64,000 nucleotides of DNA from positions 1-64,000 of the forward strand of contig JAEQBH010005405.1 of assembly GCA_016808115.1 (NCBI GenBank), in the 5' to 3' direction. Positions 35,249 through 45,796 of this stretch are shown in pieces (positions within the stretch are counted from its first letter, which is position 1; each line of letters starts with the position of its first letter). A program made the position numbers and the translations under genes. A model generated the notes under the pieces. It was not told the DNA's origin. It ran no database searches and saw only the letters and a list, made by a program, of their open reading frames with translations. This DNA is from Tetrastigma voinierianum. Its lineage: Eukaryota > Streptophyta > Magnoliopsida > Vitales > Vitaceae.

Positions 35249-35261
35249 CTTTGATACCAAA
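35249..35261 (-). other. Primer-binding site of element Y
   Basis: On the minus strand TTGGTATCAAAG follows the LTR end ...TCA almost immediately. It resembles TGGTATCAGAGC, which pairs with the 3' end of plant initiator methionine tRNA, the usual primer of chromoviruses and copia elements. Confidence 0.6.
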
Positions 35262-35262
35262 A

Positions 35263-35810
35263 TGATGCGAACCCCGCTACTTGTTGCTTCGAGATTCACC
35301 AATTGTTATGCATTACTCCAAGGATCTTCAAACACGATCTAGAATAGTGGCCTCGTCCCCTCGAATATATTGAATCAAAAGTCGTAGGCAAAGATGTTGC
35401 GTCTCTGTCACCTTGGTTATATGGAACCAAAAGTCATAAGAACAAAAAAAAGTAACCATGTCCCCTTGATCATAAAAGAACCAAGAGCTGTAAGTTTGAA
35501 CACCATAAGGAATTAACCTTGATAGGCTCGAAAGTTCTCACAAAAATCATAAAGTGAAGCAAACCTAACAAAAGAATTTTTATTCATCAATGTCTCTCAA
35601 AGACTACAATAAGGGGTATATATAGGCCCCAAACTTTCTAAATCAAATAAAGCAACTTCTACTTTGACTTGGAAAATAAGACTTTCTAATTTAAATAAGG
35701 CAACTCCTAATAGAAAATCTTTTTGAAAGTAAAAGCAACATGAAGATAATTTATTCTATTCCTTATTGGACACCTAACCTGTATATTTTGACCATAATAA
35801 ACTAATTGGA
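35263..35810 (-). repeat. Element Y 5' LTR
   Basis: The LTR's 3' end (…GTTCGCATCA on the minus strand) abuts the PBS. A TATA box, TATATATA at 35624-35617 within GGGGCCTATATATACCCC, is correctly oriented. The outer end is not certain; candidates ending in 'ggaca' occur near 35769 and 35814. Sequence from there to 36023 is flanking DNA without a recognisable gene. Confidence 0.5.
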
Positions 35811-36023
35811 CAACTAATGACTTGCACAAGAATTGGCAAGTTTGATCATACAACTTGCAATACTAAAACTCTCAAAAATAGGTATTTGACTGTGCATGAA
35901 TTATGGAAACAATATGGAGCACAAATTTTCTATGGATTTTCTCCTTTGATCACAAAATCAAGTCGATTATTTCCATCAATAGCCATGATAATGGAGGTGG
36001 ACTTCACGCTGGATACCAAGAAC

Positions 36024-38672
36024 GTACCGACCGACCCGGAGGCCGAACCCGAACCCGGGGACACGGTCCACACTCTTTTTTTTTTTTTAATCATTTCGAA
36101 TAATCCAAATACAATTACTTTTCTAAACACATTTCAAATACTCAATGAATATATATGTACGTAAATACCACTTACAAAGGGGCCTTACTATTTGATCACA
36201 AAACTCTTTTTCATTTGATATGGCATTTCATGCCCATTTGGTCCATTTCCCACATTTATACAATGCGACATTATTAACTGTTTTCAATATCCAAATATTT
36301 ACAAAACATAATCAGAGTTCAATTTTCATAATAGTGTTTGTACAAAATGAGTCGACACTTTATATTACGTGATGTAGCCTTTACTTATCCTCCGTGTCAC
36401 TTTGACGATGACTTTGATTCATTACGGTTTACATCTTCGTACCTGTTCTCTCGATACCTGCGCGATGATATACACAACTCACTAAGCATTTTCATGTTTA
36501 GTGGTTCTATAGCTTCCTCTTTCCATTTCGCTTAATACAAATCATGCAATTTTTCTAAATACGCTTTTCACCTTTTGAATGATCAATGCAATACAATACA
36601 TATATTCATTTCATATACATTCATTTATAGTTTATTGATCATTCCAAATATGCACTTTCATATGCAATAAATCATTCAAAACACAAATCATGCATTTCAC
36701 AATTTTCTTAACATTTCAATTTGCCCTTAAACGAATTTAACCTATGCTTTCAGTGCACAAGATAACGGAATCACCGGTACGATCCCACTAGGCTACAAAT
36801 CGATATAAAAACATTTTGTTTTATAATACAATACGATCTCGCTGGGCTACTGACTAGTTATTAAAAATAAATTCGTGAATTACCGAGCATCGCCTCCGGG
36901 CTACTGACGGAGACACATCATTACGCTCGTCTCGTAGTACCGCCAATTTAACCCTTATCGTATACCAATCTATCCCCTCAACTTGAATCACGGTTGTAAC
37001 ATTCTATTAAGGGCGTTCAAATCATTCATAGAAAAATACAGTATAGTATGTACATTTATACAAACAATTCATTTTCAGTACTTATGGAATTTTTCATATG
37101 CAAATCATTTCACAATCAATTGCCTCAAATCAATATGCTTTTTCTTATAAATCATTTCAGCAATTCAAATCATTTTTTAATCATTCAAACACTTTGGAAT
37201 TAGAGAGAGAAGTGGAGAACAAACCATAAATATTGTCGTCCTTCGATTCATGTCCTCGGAATCTCGACCTCAACTTGAGCTTTTCTCCTCGTTAGCCCCT
37301 AATCCATCACAAATGACAACCATATATTATTGGTATTCTAAGGTTTCTATAGGTCTTATTTCTAATTCCGAATTTCTTCCTAAGACATTGTTCCTTTAAT
37401 TTTCCCCATTTCCCTCATCCTGTACATTCTTATCATTCTTTTAAGCATCAATATGCCTTTTTGACGAATTTTCGGGTGGGTCCAAATTTGGATACACTTA
37501 TTCGAGAGAGATTGGTTCTCCTAGAAGTCTAGCTTAATTCTAGAAATTTGAACTACTTAATTCGATAAGTGATGGCCAAGTTATGGCCTAAATACCGAAA
37601 CCGCCGAAACACCAAAATCGCATCGCATCCCGAATGCACTGGACCAAAACAAAGGCTCACTTTGATGAATTTTCTGGGTTCAATGAGGTCCAAATTTTGA
37701 TATACTTATTTCATGGAGATTTGTTCTCCTAGAAGTTCACTTAATTTTAAATTTGAACTACTCAATCTCGTATGAGTAATGGACAAGCATGCCTAAATAC
37801 CGATACCGCCCAAACACCAAAATGTATTGTAACCAAACTGCACCGAATTCAAAACAAAGCTTCACTTTTGACGTAATTCGTCCAATGGGTCCAAATTTCA
37901 ATACACTTATTTCAGGGAGATTTGTTCTCCTAGAAGTCTAGTTTACCTAGAAATTTGAATAACTCAATTCGATGAGTGATAGCCAAAACAAAAACATGGG
38001 TTTTGGGAAAATTTTGATAGCATCTCCCCTAAAAACCCAACATTTCCTTTATACAAAAATTCCTCATTTAAGGACCACAACCAATCAAACAACCAAAAAC
38101 AACTTAGAGCAACCAATAAAACACTTTTATTCAAATTTGGTGTTTTCCCTAACCCAAACACAAGAAAATAGGGGTTAGGTTTTGGTTTACTTACCTCAAA
38201 TCTCTTTCAATCTTCTTCGTTATTCTTCTTTCTCTTTTTGATCACCTAAATCCTTGATCTTATGGATGAAAATCACCAAGTTCTTCACTTCTTCCTCAAC
38301 CATAGTGTGCCCTAGCTCTCTTCTCCCCATTGCCTAAAAAGTGGGTTATGGCATTCAAAGACCAAAAATTGGTCTTTTGTCAATTACATGACTAAGGCCA
38401 TGTTTGGCTACACACTAATTCATCATTTCTCTTTCTTTTTTTTTTTCATTTTAAAGCTTCATTTCTTCTCATTTATACTTTGGCACTTACATTATTCATT
38501 TATGACCCTTAGGTCATCATTTGACATTTTTACCAAATTTATTTGGCTCTTATAAAATTTTCAGGTTTTTATCATTTTTTGTTTTAGCCATTTAACCTTA
38601 AAAATATAATTTGGTTCTATTTTACACCTCGAACATGTTATAAAACTATTAGGTATTTTCTGTATGCTATAA
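36024..38672 (-). repeat. Element Z 3' LTR (copy B)
   Basis: Same family as copies A, C and D. On the plus strand it starts GTACCGACCGACCCGGAGG, lacking the TGTGACGACC terminus present in copy D, and ends near 'ctgtatgctata'. It contains three diverged blocks of 'ccaaattt(g/c)(g/a)atacacttatttc(g/a)...gagatttgttctcctagaagtctag' near 37490, 37690 and 37890. Confidence 0.75.
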
Positions 38673-38686
38673 CTCTCTCCCTTTTA
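38673..38686 (-). other. Polypurine tract of element Z
   Basis: On the minus strand TTAAAAGGGAGAGAGTT lies between the pol end and the 3' LTR. It matches the equivalent AAGGAGGGAGG tract of copy A. Confidence 0.6.
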
Positions 38687-38699
38687 AAAGAATTCGTCT

Positions 38700-41600
38700 T
38701 CAAATTACCTTCATTGAACAATCGAGGGTATTGTTGTCGCATAATCCTTTCGCTTCCCCACGTGCATTTCCTCGGTCTCAGGGTTTCTCCATAGCACTTT
38801 TACCAATGAGATTCGCTTTTTCTCCAACTCTTTCACTTCTCGAGCCAAGATCTCTTATGGCCTTCTTCATACGGCCAAATCTTGGCCTAAGCCTCAATCG
38901 CCTTCGGCAGACTACATGCGATGGGTCTAACCTCAGACTTCAACATCATACATGGAAAACATTATGAATCTTTCTAACTCCCGAGGTAAAGCCATTGCGC
39001 GCCACTGGACCCACTTTCTCTATCACCTCATATGACCCAATGAACCTAGGGCTCAACTTGTCCTTTTTCCCAAATCTCATTACCTTCTTCCAAGGCGATA
39101 CTTTCAAAAACACTTTTTCGCTGATCTCATATCGAATATCCTTTCTTCTCATGCTAGCGTAGGATTTTTGTCTATCTGTGGCCACTTTCAATCTTTCTCT
39201 AATCATTTTCACTTTTTGCTCGGTTTCTTGAATCAAATCGGGGTCAATTATCTTCTTCTCGCTTAACTCGATCTAACACAATGGTGTTCTGCATTTTCTT
39301 CCATAGAGAGCCTCATAAGGCGCCATTCCAATACTCAACTGGAAGCTATTGTTGTACAAAAATTCAACTAGAGGAATGTGTCTATCCCAACTATCCTCAT
39401 AGTTAATCACACAACTTCTTAGTATATCTTCCAACACTTGGATCACTATTTCCGATTGTCCATCCGTCTACGAGGAACGTCGTGTCAAATCTCACGAGAG
39501 CCCAAAGCCTCTTGCAACTTCCCTAAAATCTCGAGGTAAACCTCGGATCTCTATATGAAATGATCGATATTGGAATCCTATGTAACCGAACTATTTCCCT
39601 TATGTAAAGCTCTGCCAACTTGTCAAGTGAATAGTCAGTTCTCACTGGTAGGAAGTGAACTGACTTAGTCAATCGATCTACCATGACCTAAACTGAGTCA
39701 TGCTTTCTTCCTGTCATTGGTAACCCAACCACAAAATCCATTGTGATTCGTCCCATTTCCACTTGGGTATTTTAATAGGCTACAATAATCCCAAAGGAAC
39801 TTGATGTTATGCCTTCACTTTCTGACACACCATACAATTGGTCACAAATTCTGAAACATCTCTTTTCATTCCGGACCACCAATATGAAGTCTTTAAATCC
39901 TGATACATCTTTGTACTACCAGGATGCATAACAAAAGATCCACTGTGTGCATCTTCAAGAATGGATTTCTTCAATTCATCATCATTATGTACACAAACCC
40001 GATCTCTATAGTACAAGAATCCATCAACTTTCACTGTAAACTCAGTTTCTTTCCCCACTCTATTCCGACATAATCATAAGAATTTTCTCATCATTCTTTG
40101 CGACCTTTGAAGACTCCTGCTTAACAAACCGCTTTTATATCAATTCACCACTATCAGACCGCTTGACAATGACAAATGAGCATTCAACACTCGAAGCGCC
40201 AGACCGACTTTTACTCGCAGCATCCGCATTACATCGGGCCTTCCTAGGATGTGATAATCGATCACACAATCATAACTTTCGATCAACTCCATCCATCTAC
40301 GTTGTCTCGTTAAGCCTCATGAGGGCAAATACTTAAGACTCCTTTTTGTGATCGATGTAGATGAAACGCTTTTCTCCATAAAGATAGTATCTCCATATTT
40401 TCAATATGAACACAATTGTGACCAATTCCAAATTATGCATAGGGTAGTTCTTTTCATGCGGCTTCAACTGCCTTGAAGCATAAGCTACCATTTTACCCTC
40501 TTGCATAAGGACACATCCAAGTCCATTTAATGAAGCATCACTAAAAATCACGTATTCTTTACCGTAGGTCGACTGAGTAAGAACCGGTGCCGCCTCTAAG
40601 TATGAATGCTTTCAACTTTTTAAACTAGCTTAACACTTTCACTCCACCTCAAATCTCAAGACTTTTCGAGCAATCTCACATCGGCAGGTCGTAGTCACGA
40701 AACCCCTAAACGAACCTTCTATAGTAACTTGCCAATCCCAGGAAACTACGCACTTCTGTGACATTTCTCAATGGTTTCCATTCAATAATCACCTCTATCT
40801 TCTTTGGATCCACTCAAATTCCTTCTTCTGATACAATGTGTCCAAGAAAGGACACTTCTCTCACCAAAATTCACATTTGCTCAGTTTTGCATATAACTGT
40901 TCCTTTCTCAAGGTTTCTAGCACTACCCGAAGGTGTGTATCATGATCTTCCCAATCCTTTGAATACACAAGGATTTCATCTACAAACACCAAGACAAACT
41001 GATCTACATACGGTCGGAAAACACGATTCATTAAGTCCATGAGCCGCTGGTGATTCTCATTAACCTAAACATTACAAGGAACTCATAATGTCCATATCAC
41101 GTTCTAAACGCTGTCTTATGCACATCCAAATCCTTAATCCTTAATTGATGATATCTAGATCGTAGGTTAATCTTCAAAAAGACAATTGCACTTTCAATTG
41201 GTCAAACAAGTCATCAACTCGGGTAAATTGATATTTGTTCTTCACTCGCCATCTTATCTAACTCCTATAGTCAACACACAACCTATGTACCATCTTTCTT
41301 CTTAACAAAGAGCACCTATTCCTATGGTGATACACTGATCGAATAACCTTCTAACAACTCTTACAACGGAAGCTTCAATTATTTTAACTCTACTAAATCC
41401 ATTCTATACGGTGTAATGGATGCCGGAGTGGCACCCAAAACAACGTCAATTACAAACTCAATCTTTGTGTGTGGAGGCAATCCCAGCAATTCCTCCAGAA
41501 ACACATCTGAATAATCACAACCTATAGGGATGTCTAATAAACTAGGCTCTGCCTTTTTTGTATCTATCACATACGCCAAGTAGGCTTCACACCCCTTTCG

Positions 41601-42050
41601 AACCATCGTTCTAGCAGTAGCGGCAAATATCACATTAGAGAGGTGGTTCGACCTCTCGCCGATAAAAGTCACTTCCTCGCCACTTGATGCCCTTAAGGTC
41701 ACTCTCTTCATTCTACAATCAACTACCACTTGGCCAATCCATCCCCAATATCACATCGAACTCTTTGAATGATAACTCAATTAAGTCTCCCGGAAACTCA
41801 TACTCTCATATTTTGATGGGACAATCTCTGTAAACTCTATTCACAATGACATTATGCCCAAGTGGATTTGTCACCAAAATGTCATACTTGGTTTTACTCT
41901 TCGGTAAACTACCCAAACTCGGAATGGTAGTACAAATATGGGGAGCCGGTTGAACTTAGATCTATCACGCATGTACAATAGTCTCAAAGATATAGAAATT
42001 ACCAACTATCGCGCATCCTATGAATCTTCTTCCACGCTTCATTACATATG
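38700..42050 (-). pseudogene. Element Z pol: protease, RT, RNase H, integrase
   Basis: Read from high to low coordinates. Protease remnant at about 41960-41745, with a 'VIDLS'-type start and 'FDVILGMDWLAKW'-type end. 41729-41379 is the linker and RT start ('FLEELLGLPPHTKIEFVIDVV'). RT core at about 41370-40640, with VFVDEILVYS near 40990-40960, where the catalytic FVDD box has D changed to E. RNase H at 40551-40333 ('MIFSDASLNGLGCVLMQ', 'YASRQLKPHEKNYP'). Integrase H2C2 at 40058-39807 ('HPGSTKMYQDLKTSYWW', CMVC). Core at about 39720-39300 ('TDGQSEIVIQVLEDIL'). C-terminal GPY/F region at 39236-38946. Chromodomain tail near 38850. Multiple stops separate the parts. Confidence 0.85.
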
Positions 42051-42470
42051 CTCCCGGCCGGAGCACGAGCATCCTGCCTACCCATAGTCTGTGTCGCTTG
42101 TCTCTCAGACACACTCTGGGTGATGCAACACTTTGTCGTCCCGTTTTCTCAGATCAAGTAAAACTGCATTCCCCAGCCCGGGTGCGAGCGTAACAAGCTC
42201 TAGATAATCTTTCACTTTGTGCTCATCGATCCATACCAAACAAAGCACCTCGTCAATCTCCAACACTCTCCTTTAGGGTTTCTCAGACAATGTGTGCACA
42301 AGGAGGAGTTTAGTCCTCTCAAGAACATCCTAGTGCACTAGCAACTAATGGTGCTAGTAGAATAAATTTTACTACTCTAGCTGAAAGCACTGAGGCTATA
42401 GGTCGATTAGAACCTTGTGGTCCTCTAAATTTCTTTCTCTGGTGCTGATATGAACTTGATTGTCTAGGGT
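42051..42470 (-). pseudogene. Element Z gag C-terminal part
   Basis: Minus-strand reading from 42470 gives 'KQNPRQSSSYQHQRKKFRGPQGSNRP', the basic glutamine-rich stretch found after the gag core of Tekay/Del elements. It then runs through decayed sequence where the zinc knuckle should be; a clean CX2CX4HX4C is not visible. It stops at the edge of inserted LTR copy C (42482). Confidence 0.55.
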
Positions 42471-42481
42471 TTTGTTTACCC

Positions 42482-44882
42482 TGTAACGCCCTGAAAATAC
42501 CCTAACAGTTTTATATCATGTTAAGGGTGTAGAATAAATTAAATTATATTTTTCCGGCATTTAAATGGCTAAAAATGAAAAATGATATAAAAAAAAATCC
42601 GAAAATTTTATTAGAATCCACAACCTTGATAAAAATATCAACACTCGTATCAAAATTATATTTATCGTCTTCATGTCACAATGCATTTCTAAACAAGAGT
42701 TCAGAAATGAGAATAAAGGAGAATTATATATGTCAATCGTCCTTGATAAGAACATATAAGATCAAACATCTGAAAATAGATCATTTAGAGAGTAGAAAGA
42801 AGAGGCTTATCACAGAAGATAAATGAGCTTCGTGACTTCTCCATGTAATCATGGACAATTGATCAAGAAGGAGGAAGAAGAAAGGAAAGAGAATCAAGGC
42901 TGAGGTAAGAAAACTAAACCCCAACTCTCTTTCTACTTGTGTTTGGGTTTAATAAAACCCCAAATGTGGTATAAAAGTGTTTTGAAATGTTGTAGTTTGT
43001 TTTGGTTGGGTTGGTTTTGGTTTGGAAGGAGAGATTTCAGGTGAAAATGGCCAAAAATGGTCAATTCTGCATTAGCCCGACACCCCTACGCCTAGGCGTA
43101 GGAGTGCACGCCTCGACGAAGGCCCCTTCGCCTAGGCGAACTCGATGGCCGAATTCGCAATTGTTCTGATCCGCCTAGGCGTAGCATGCTCCGCCTAGGC
43201 GAACCTCTCCACCTAGGCGTAGCGAAGCCTCGCCTAAGGGTACCTGCAAATCATGTTTTGGTTCCTCTCTTCTGTTAATTCTAACAATCTATCAGATAAA
43301 GAGGACCCTAATACGAACGAAAGGGTTCGTACAAGTATAAAAGTTATGGTGAAAATGTTTCAGACTCGTCGCCTAAGAACTGGGTTGTCGGGCAAACATT
43401 GTTTCGCCTCTTTAGCTAATAGAATGATAAGAATGTCTAAGGATGAGAAAATGGGAAAACAAAAGGAACAATAAAATCGGAAGGGAGTCGAGTAAAGGTA
43501 AACCTAACAGAACTCTTAGAATACTCTAATTAATAATATGATTGTTAATTGTATTGAAATAGGGGCCGATTTATGAGGAAGGTCTCAATTGATCGAGATC
43601 GAGGATTGGAATCAAAGTGGGCAATGCTTTTTAGTCCTGTTCTTCACTCTCTCTTTTGTTTCCATTTTAGAGTTTGTTCTCGACTTCTCTCTCTCTATTT
43701 CTAAAATGTTTGTAGAATTATGAAATAAGTGGATTTATTGAAATGAATTGCAATAAATTGCATATTGATTTGTTTTAAATTGATTTGATATAGCTGATTG
43801 TCATATGAATTGCACATGAAAAATTGCATAAGTATCCAAGTAATTGGATATAAACGTATGTATACTACATTGTATTTTGCTATGAATGATTTGAATGCCC
43901 TTAATAGAATGTTAACCGTTAAAATTCGAGTTAAGGATAGATTGGTATACCAATAAGGGTCAAATGAGCAAGATCAAGGCCGAACATAATGATGTGTCAT
44001 CCGATCCGTAGCCACAGACAATATCGTAGGTTCACTAACTGATTTTAATAACCATTCAAAGAAATTTCAAAGGGGGACTGTACTATTATATAAAACTTTG
44101 AGCATCGACCACTTTCAATGTGACCTGTTGGTGATTCGTTATCCTGTGCACCGAAAGCATAGGTTAAATTTGCTTAAGGGCAAAATGATAAGAAAATTTT
44201 GGAAATGCATGAATTGTGTTTTGAATGATTTATTGCATATGAAAGTGCATATTTGGAATGATCAATAAACTGTAAATTAATGTATATGAAATGAATATAT
44301 GTATTGTATTGCATCGAATATCCATGCAGCGGTTAAAAAGCATTATTTAGAAAAAAATTGCATGGATTTGTGATTAACTTAAATCTAAGAGTGAACTATA
44401 GAACCACTCGTTTGAAATGCTTAGCGCGTTGTTTTACCATCACAGAGAAATCAGAGAATAGGTACGAAGATAAGAGCCACTAGATTCGAGTCATCATCAG
44501 CCACACAGAAAAAGTAAAGCTCCCCACATGCATACATGAATTTGATTTCGCTTTTTTTTTTCTTATTTTTTTTTTTTTTTGTATTGAAACTAGGACCAAA
44601 AGTGAACTCGATTTTGAGCCAGAATTTTGTATTAAAACCGCTTATAATGTCATAATGTATAAAGGTGACAAATGGCCCAAATGGGCATGTACTGCCATAT
44701 TTAATGGAAAATGTGTATTAAAAACAAAACGAAGGACCCTATTTAAATTAAGGAATGTATATTTTGTTTTATCAAAGCTACGGTTAAATTGTTATAATAA
44801 GGTCGTATATGTATTTGTATTTGTATTAGTATTTGAATATATCGTAAAAGTAAATGTACTGGTATTTAAAAAGGGTGTCACA
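42482..44882 (+). repeat. LTR copy C, opposite strand, inserted in element Z gag
   Basis: Starts TGTAACGCCCTGAAAATACCC and ends AAAAAGGGTGTCACA. It is the same family as A, B and D, but on the plus strand inside the minus-strand gag of Z. A PBS-like sequence follows (44891-44905), so it is the 5' LTR of a second element whose internal part was deleted, not a simple solo LTR. The 5-bp flanks (taccc and tattt) do not match. It carries the CGCCTAGGCG cluster at 43089-43219, which copies A, B and D lack. Confidence 0.75.
43089..43219. repeat. CGCCTAGGCG palindrome cluster in LTR copy C
   Basis: Exact 10-bp palindromes at 43089, 43129, 43172 and 43192. There are degenerate copies at about 43109 (CGCCTCGACG), 43211 (ACCTAGGCG) and 43230 (CGCCTAAGG). 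Starts are about 20, 20, 43, 20 and 19 bases apart. The patch is GC-rich in an AT-rich LTR. Confidence 0.85.
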
Positions 44883-44890
44883 TATTTATT

Positions 44891-44905
44891 TTAGTATCAG
44901 AGTTA
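44891..44905 (+). other. Primer-binding site after LTR copy C
   Basis: TTAGTATCAGAGTTA lies 8 bases past the LTR end. It resembles TTGGTATCAGAGC, complementary to initiator methionine tRNA. Only about 100 further bases remain of the element before gag of Z resumes. Confidence 0.55.
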
Positions 44906-45049
44906 TACAGTTACCTTGGTAAAAGAGTTATATAGTTTTAACATTGTGTATTTGGAAATGTATTTGAAAATAGGAACAAGAGTGAGAATCTGTCCTTGAT
45001 TCAAATTTCGTTCTCCCGGTGGTCTGCATTTCCAAGGAAGCTGCTACAT

Positions 45050-45650
45050 ACTACTCTTTATTTTCTTTCATACTCTTCTTTCTTTACTCTTTCAACATTT
45101 AGAGCACATGTCACAATTTTAGAAAAGTGATCACGGAAAAATCTCGTGACATGGGCCCAAATATGGTCATTGAGGCCATTTATAAACTTACGGCATTTCT
45201 CTTCCTTAGTCACTAGCATCTCGGGAGCATACTTGCTCAACCGAGTGAATTCCTTAGTCACTAGGGTCACCTAAACCTACACCCAGAAGCTTCCCATCCC
45301 TGTAGTAATGAGGTCACACACTCTAAATCTCCCTCTCCTCTGTGCAATGCATTGTCGCAAAGATTCTCCCGCCTTGAGCCAATTTTCCGCCAGTGAAGGC
45401 TCATCATCTTCTTCCCAAGGAAATCTACGGGTCAAGATTTCGCATTCTCTATAGATGATCACGAGGAACAATCTGGTTGCATTGCTATTTGCAATGTTTG
45501 AGCTACTTGCTAGAGGATATCCATAGTACCTCCTACCATTGACTCGCCTCATGTATCGATGGAGCATGTGACGCCGCCCACCATCCACACTAACAAGGCT
45601 ATTCAAGACTCTCCCGAGTCAAATTCTTAACCCTATGAGGTTCTGAACCA
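45050..45650 (-). pseudogene. Element Z gag N-terminal and core part
   Basis: The minus-strand frame 45606-45277 contains the start of gag, with 'EPSLAENWLKAGESLRQCI' resembling the 'AEEWL..VEK.L' segment of chromovirus gag. 45270-45058 continues in another frame with 'EFTRLSKYAPEMLVTKEEKCRKFINGLNDHIWAHV' and 'IVTCALNVERVKKEEYERK', the characteristic core of Tekay/Del gag. The retained order and residues make the family assignment firm. The chain is broken by at least one frameshift and then by insertion of copy C. Confidence 0.8.
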
Positions 45651-45774
45651 TCCATGTTTACCTATTAAGACCAACAAGATCAGCATCAGAGTCACGTCAT
45701 CCTTTATATGCAAATGCAATGCATGTCATAAACAATTTAAAAAAAAAAAATCATTTTGTAAAATCACCTAAACC

Positions 45775-45791
45775 TTAGCTCTTATACCACT
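45775..45791 (-). other. Primer-binding site of element Z
   Basis: On the minus strand, AGTGGTATAAGAGCTAAGG follows the LTR end (…GTCACA). TGGTATAAGAGC differs by one base from TGGTATCAGAGC, complementary to initiator methionine tRNA. Confidence 0.65.
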
Positions 45792-45796
45792 AAATA

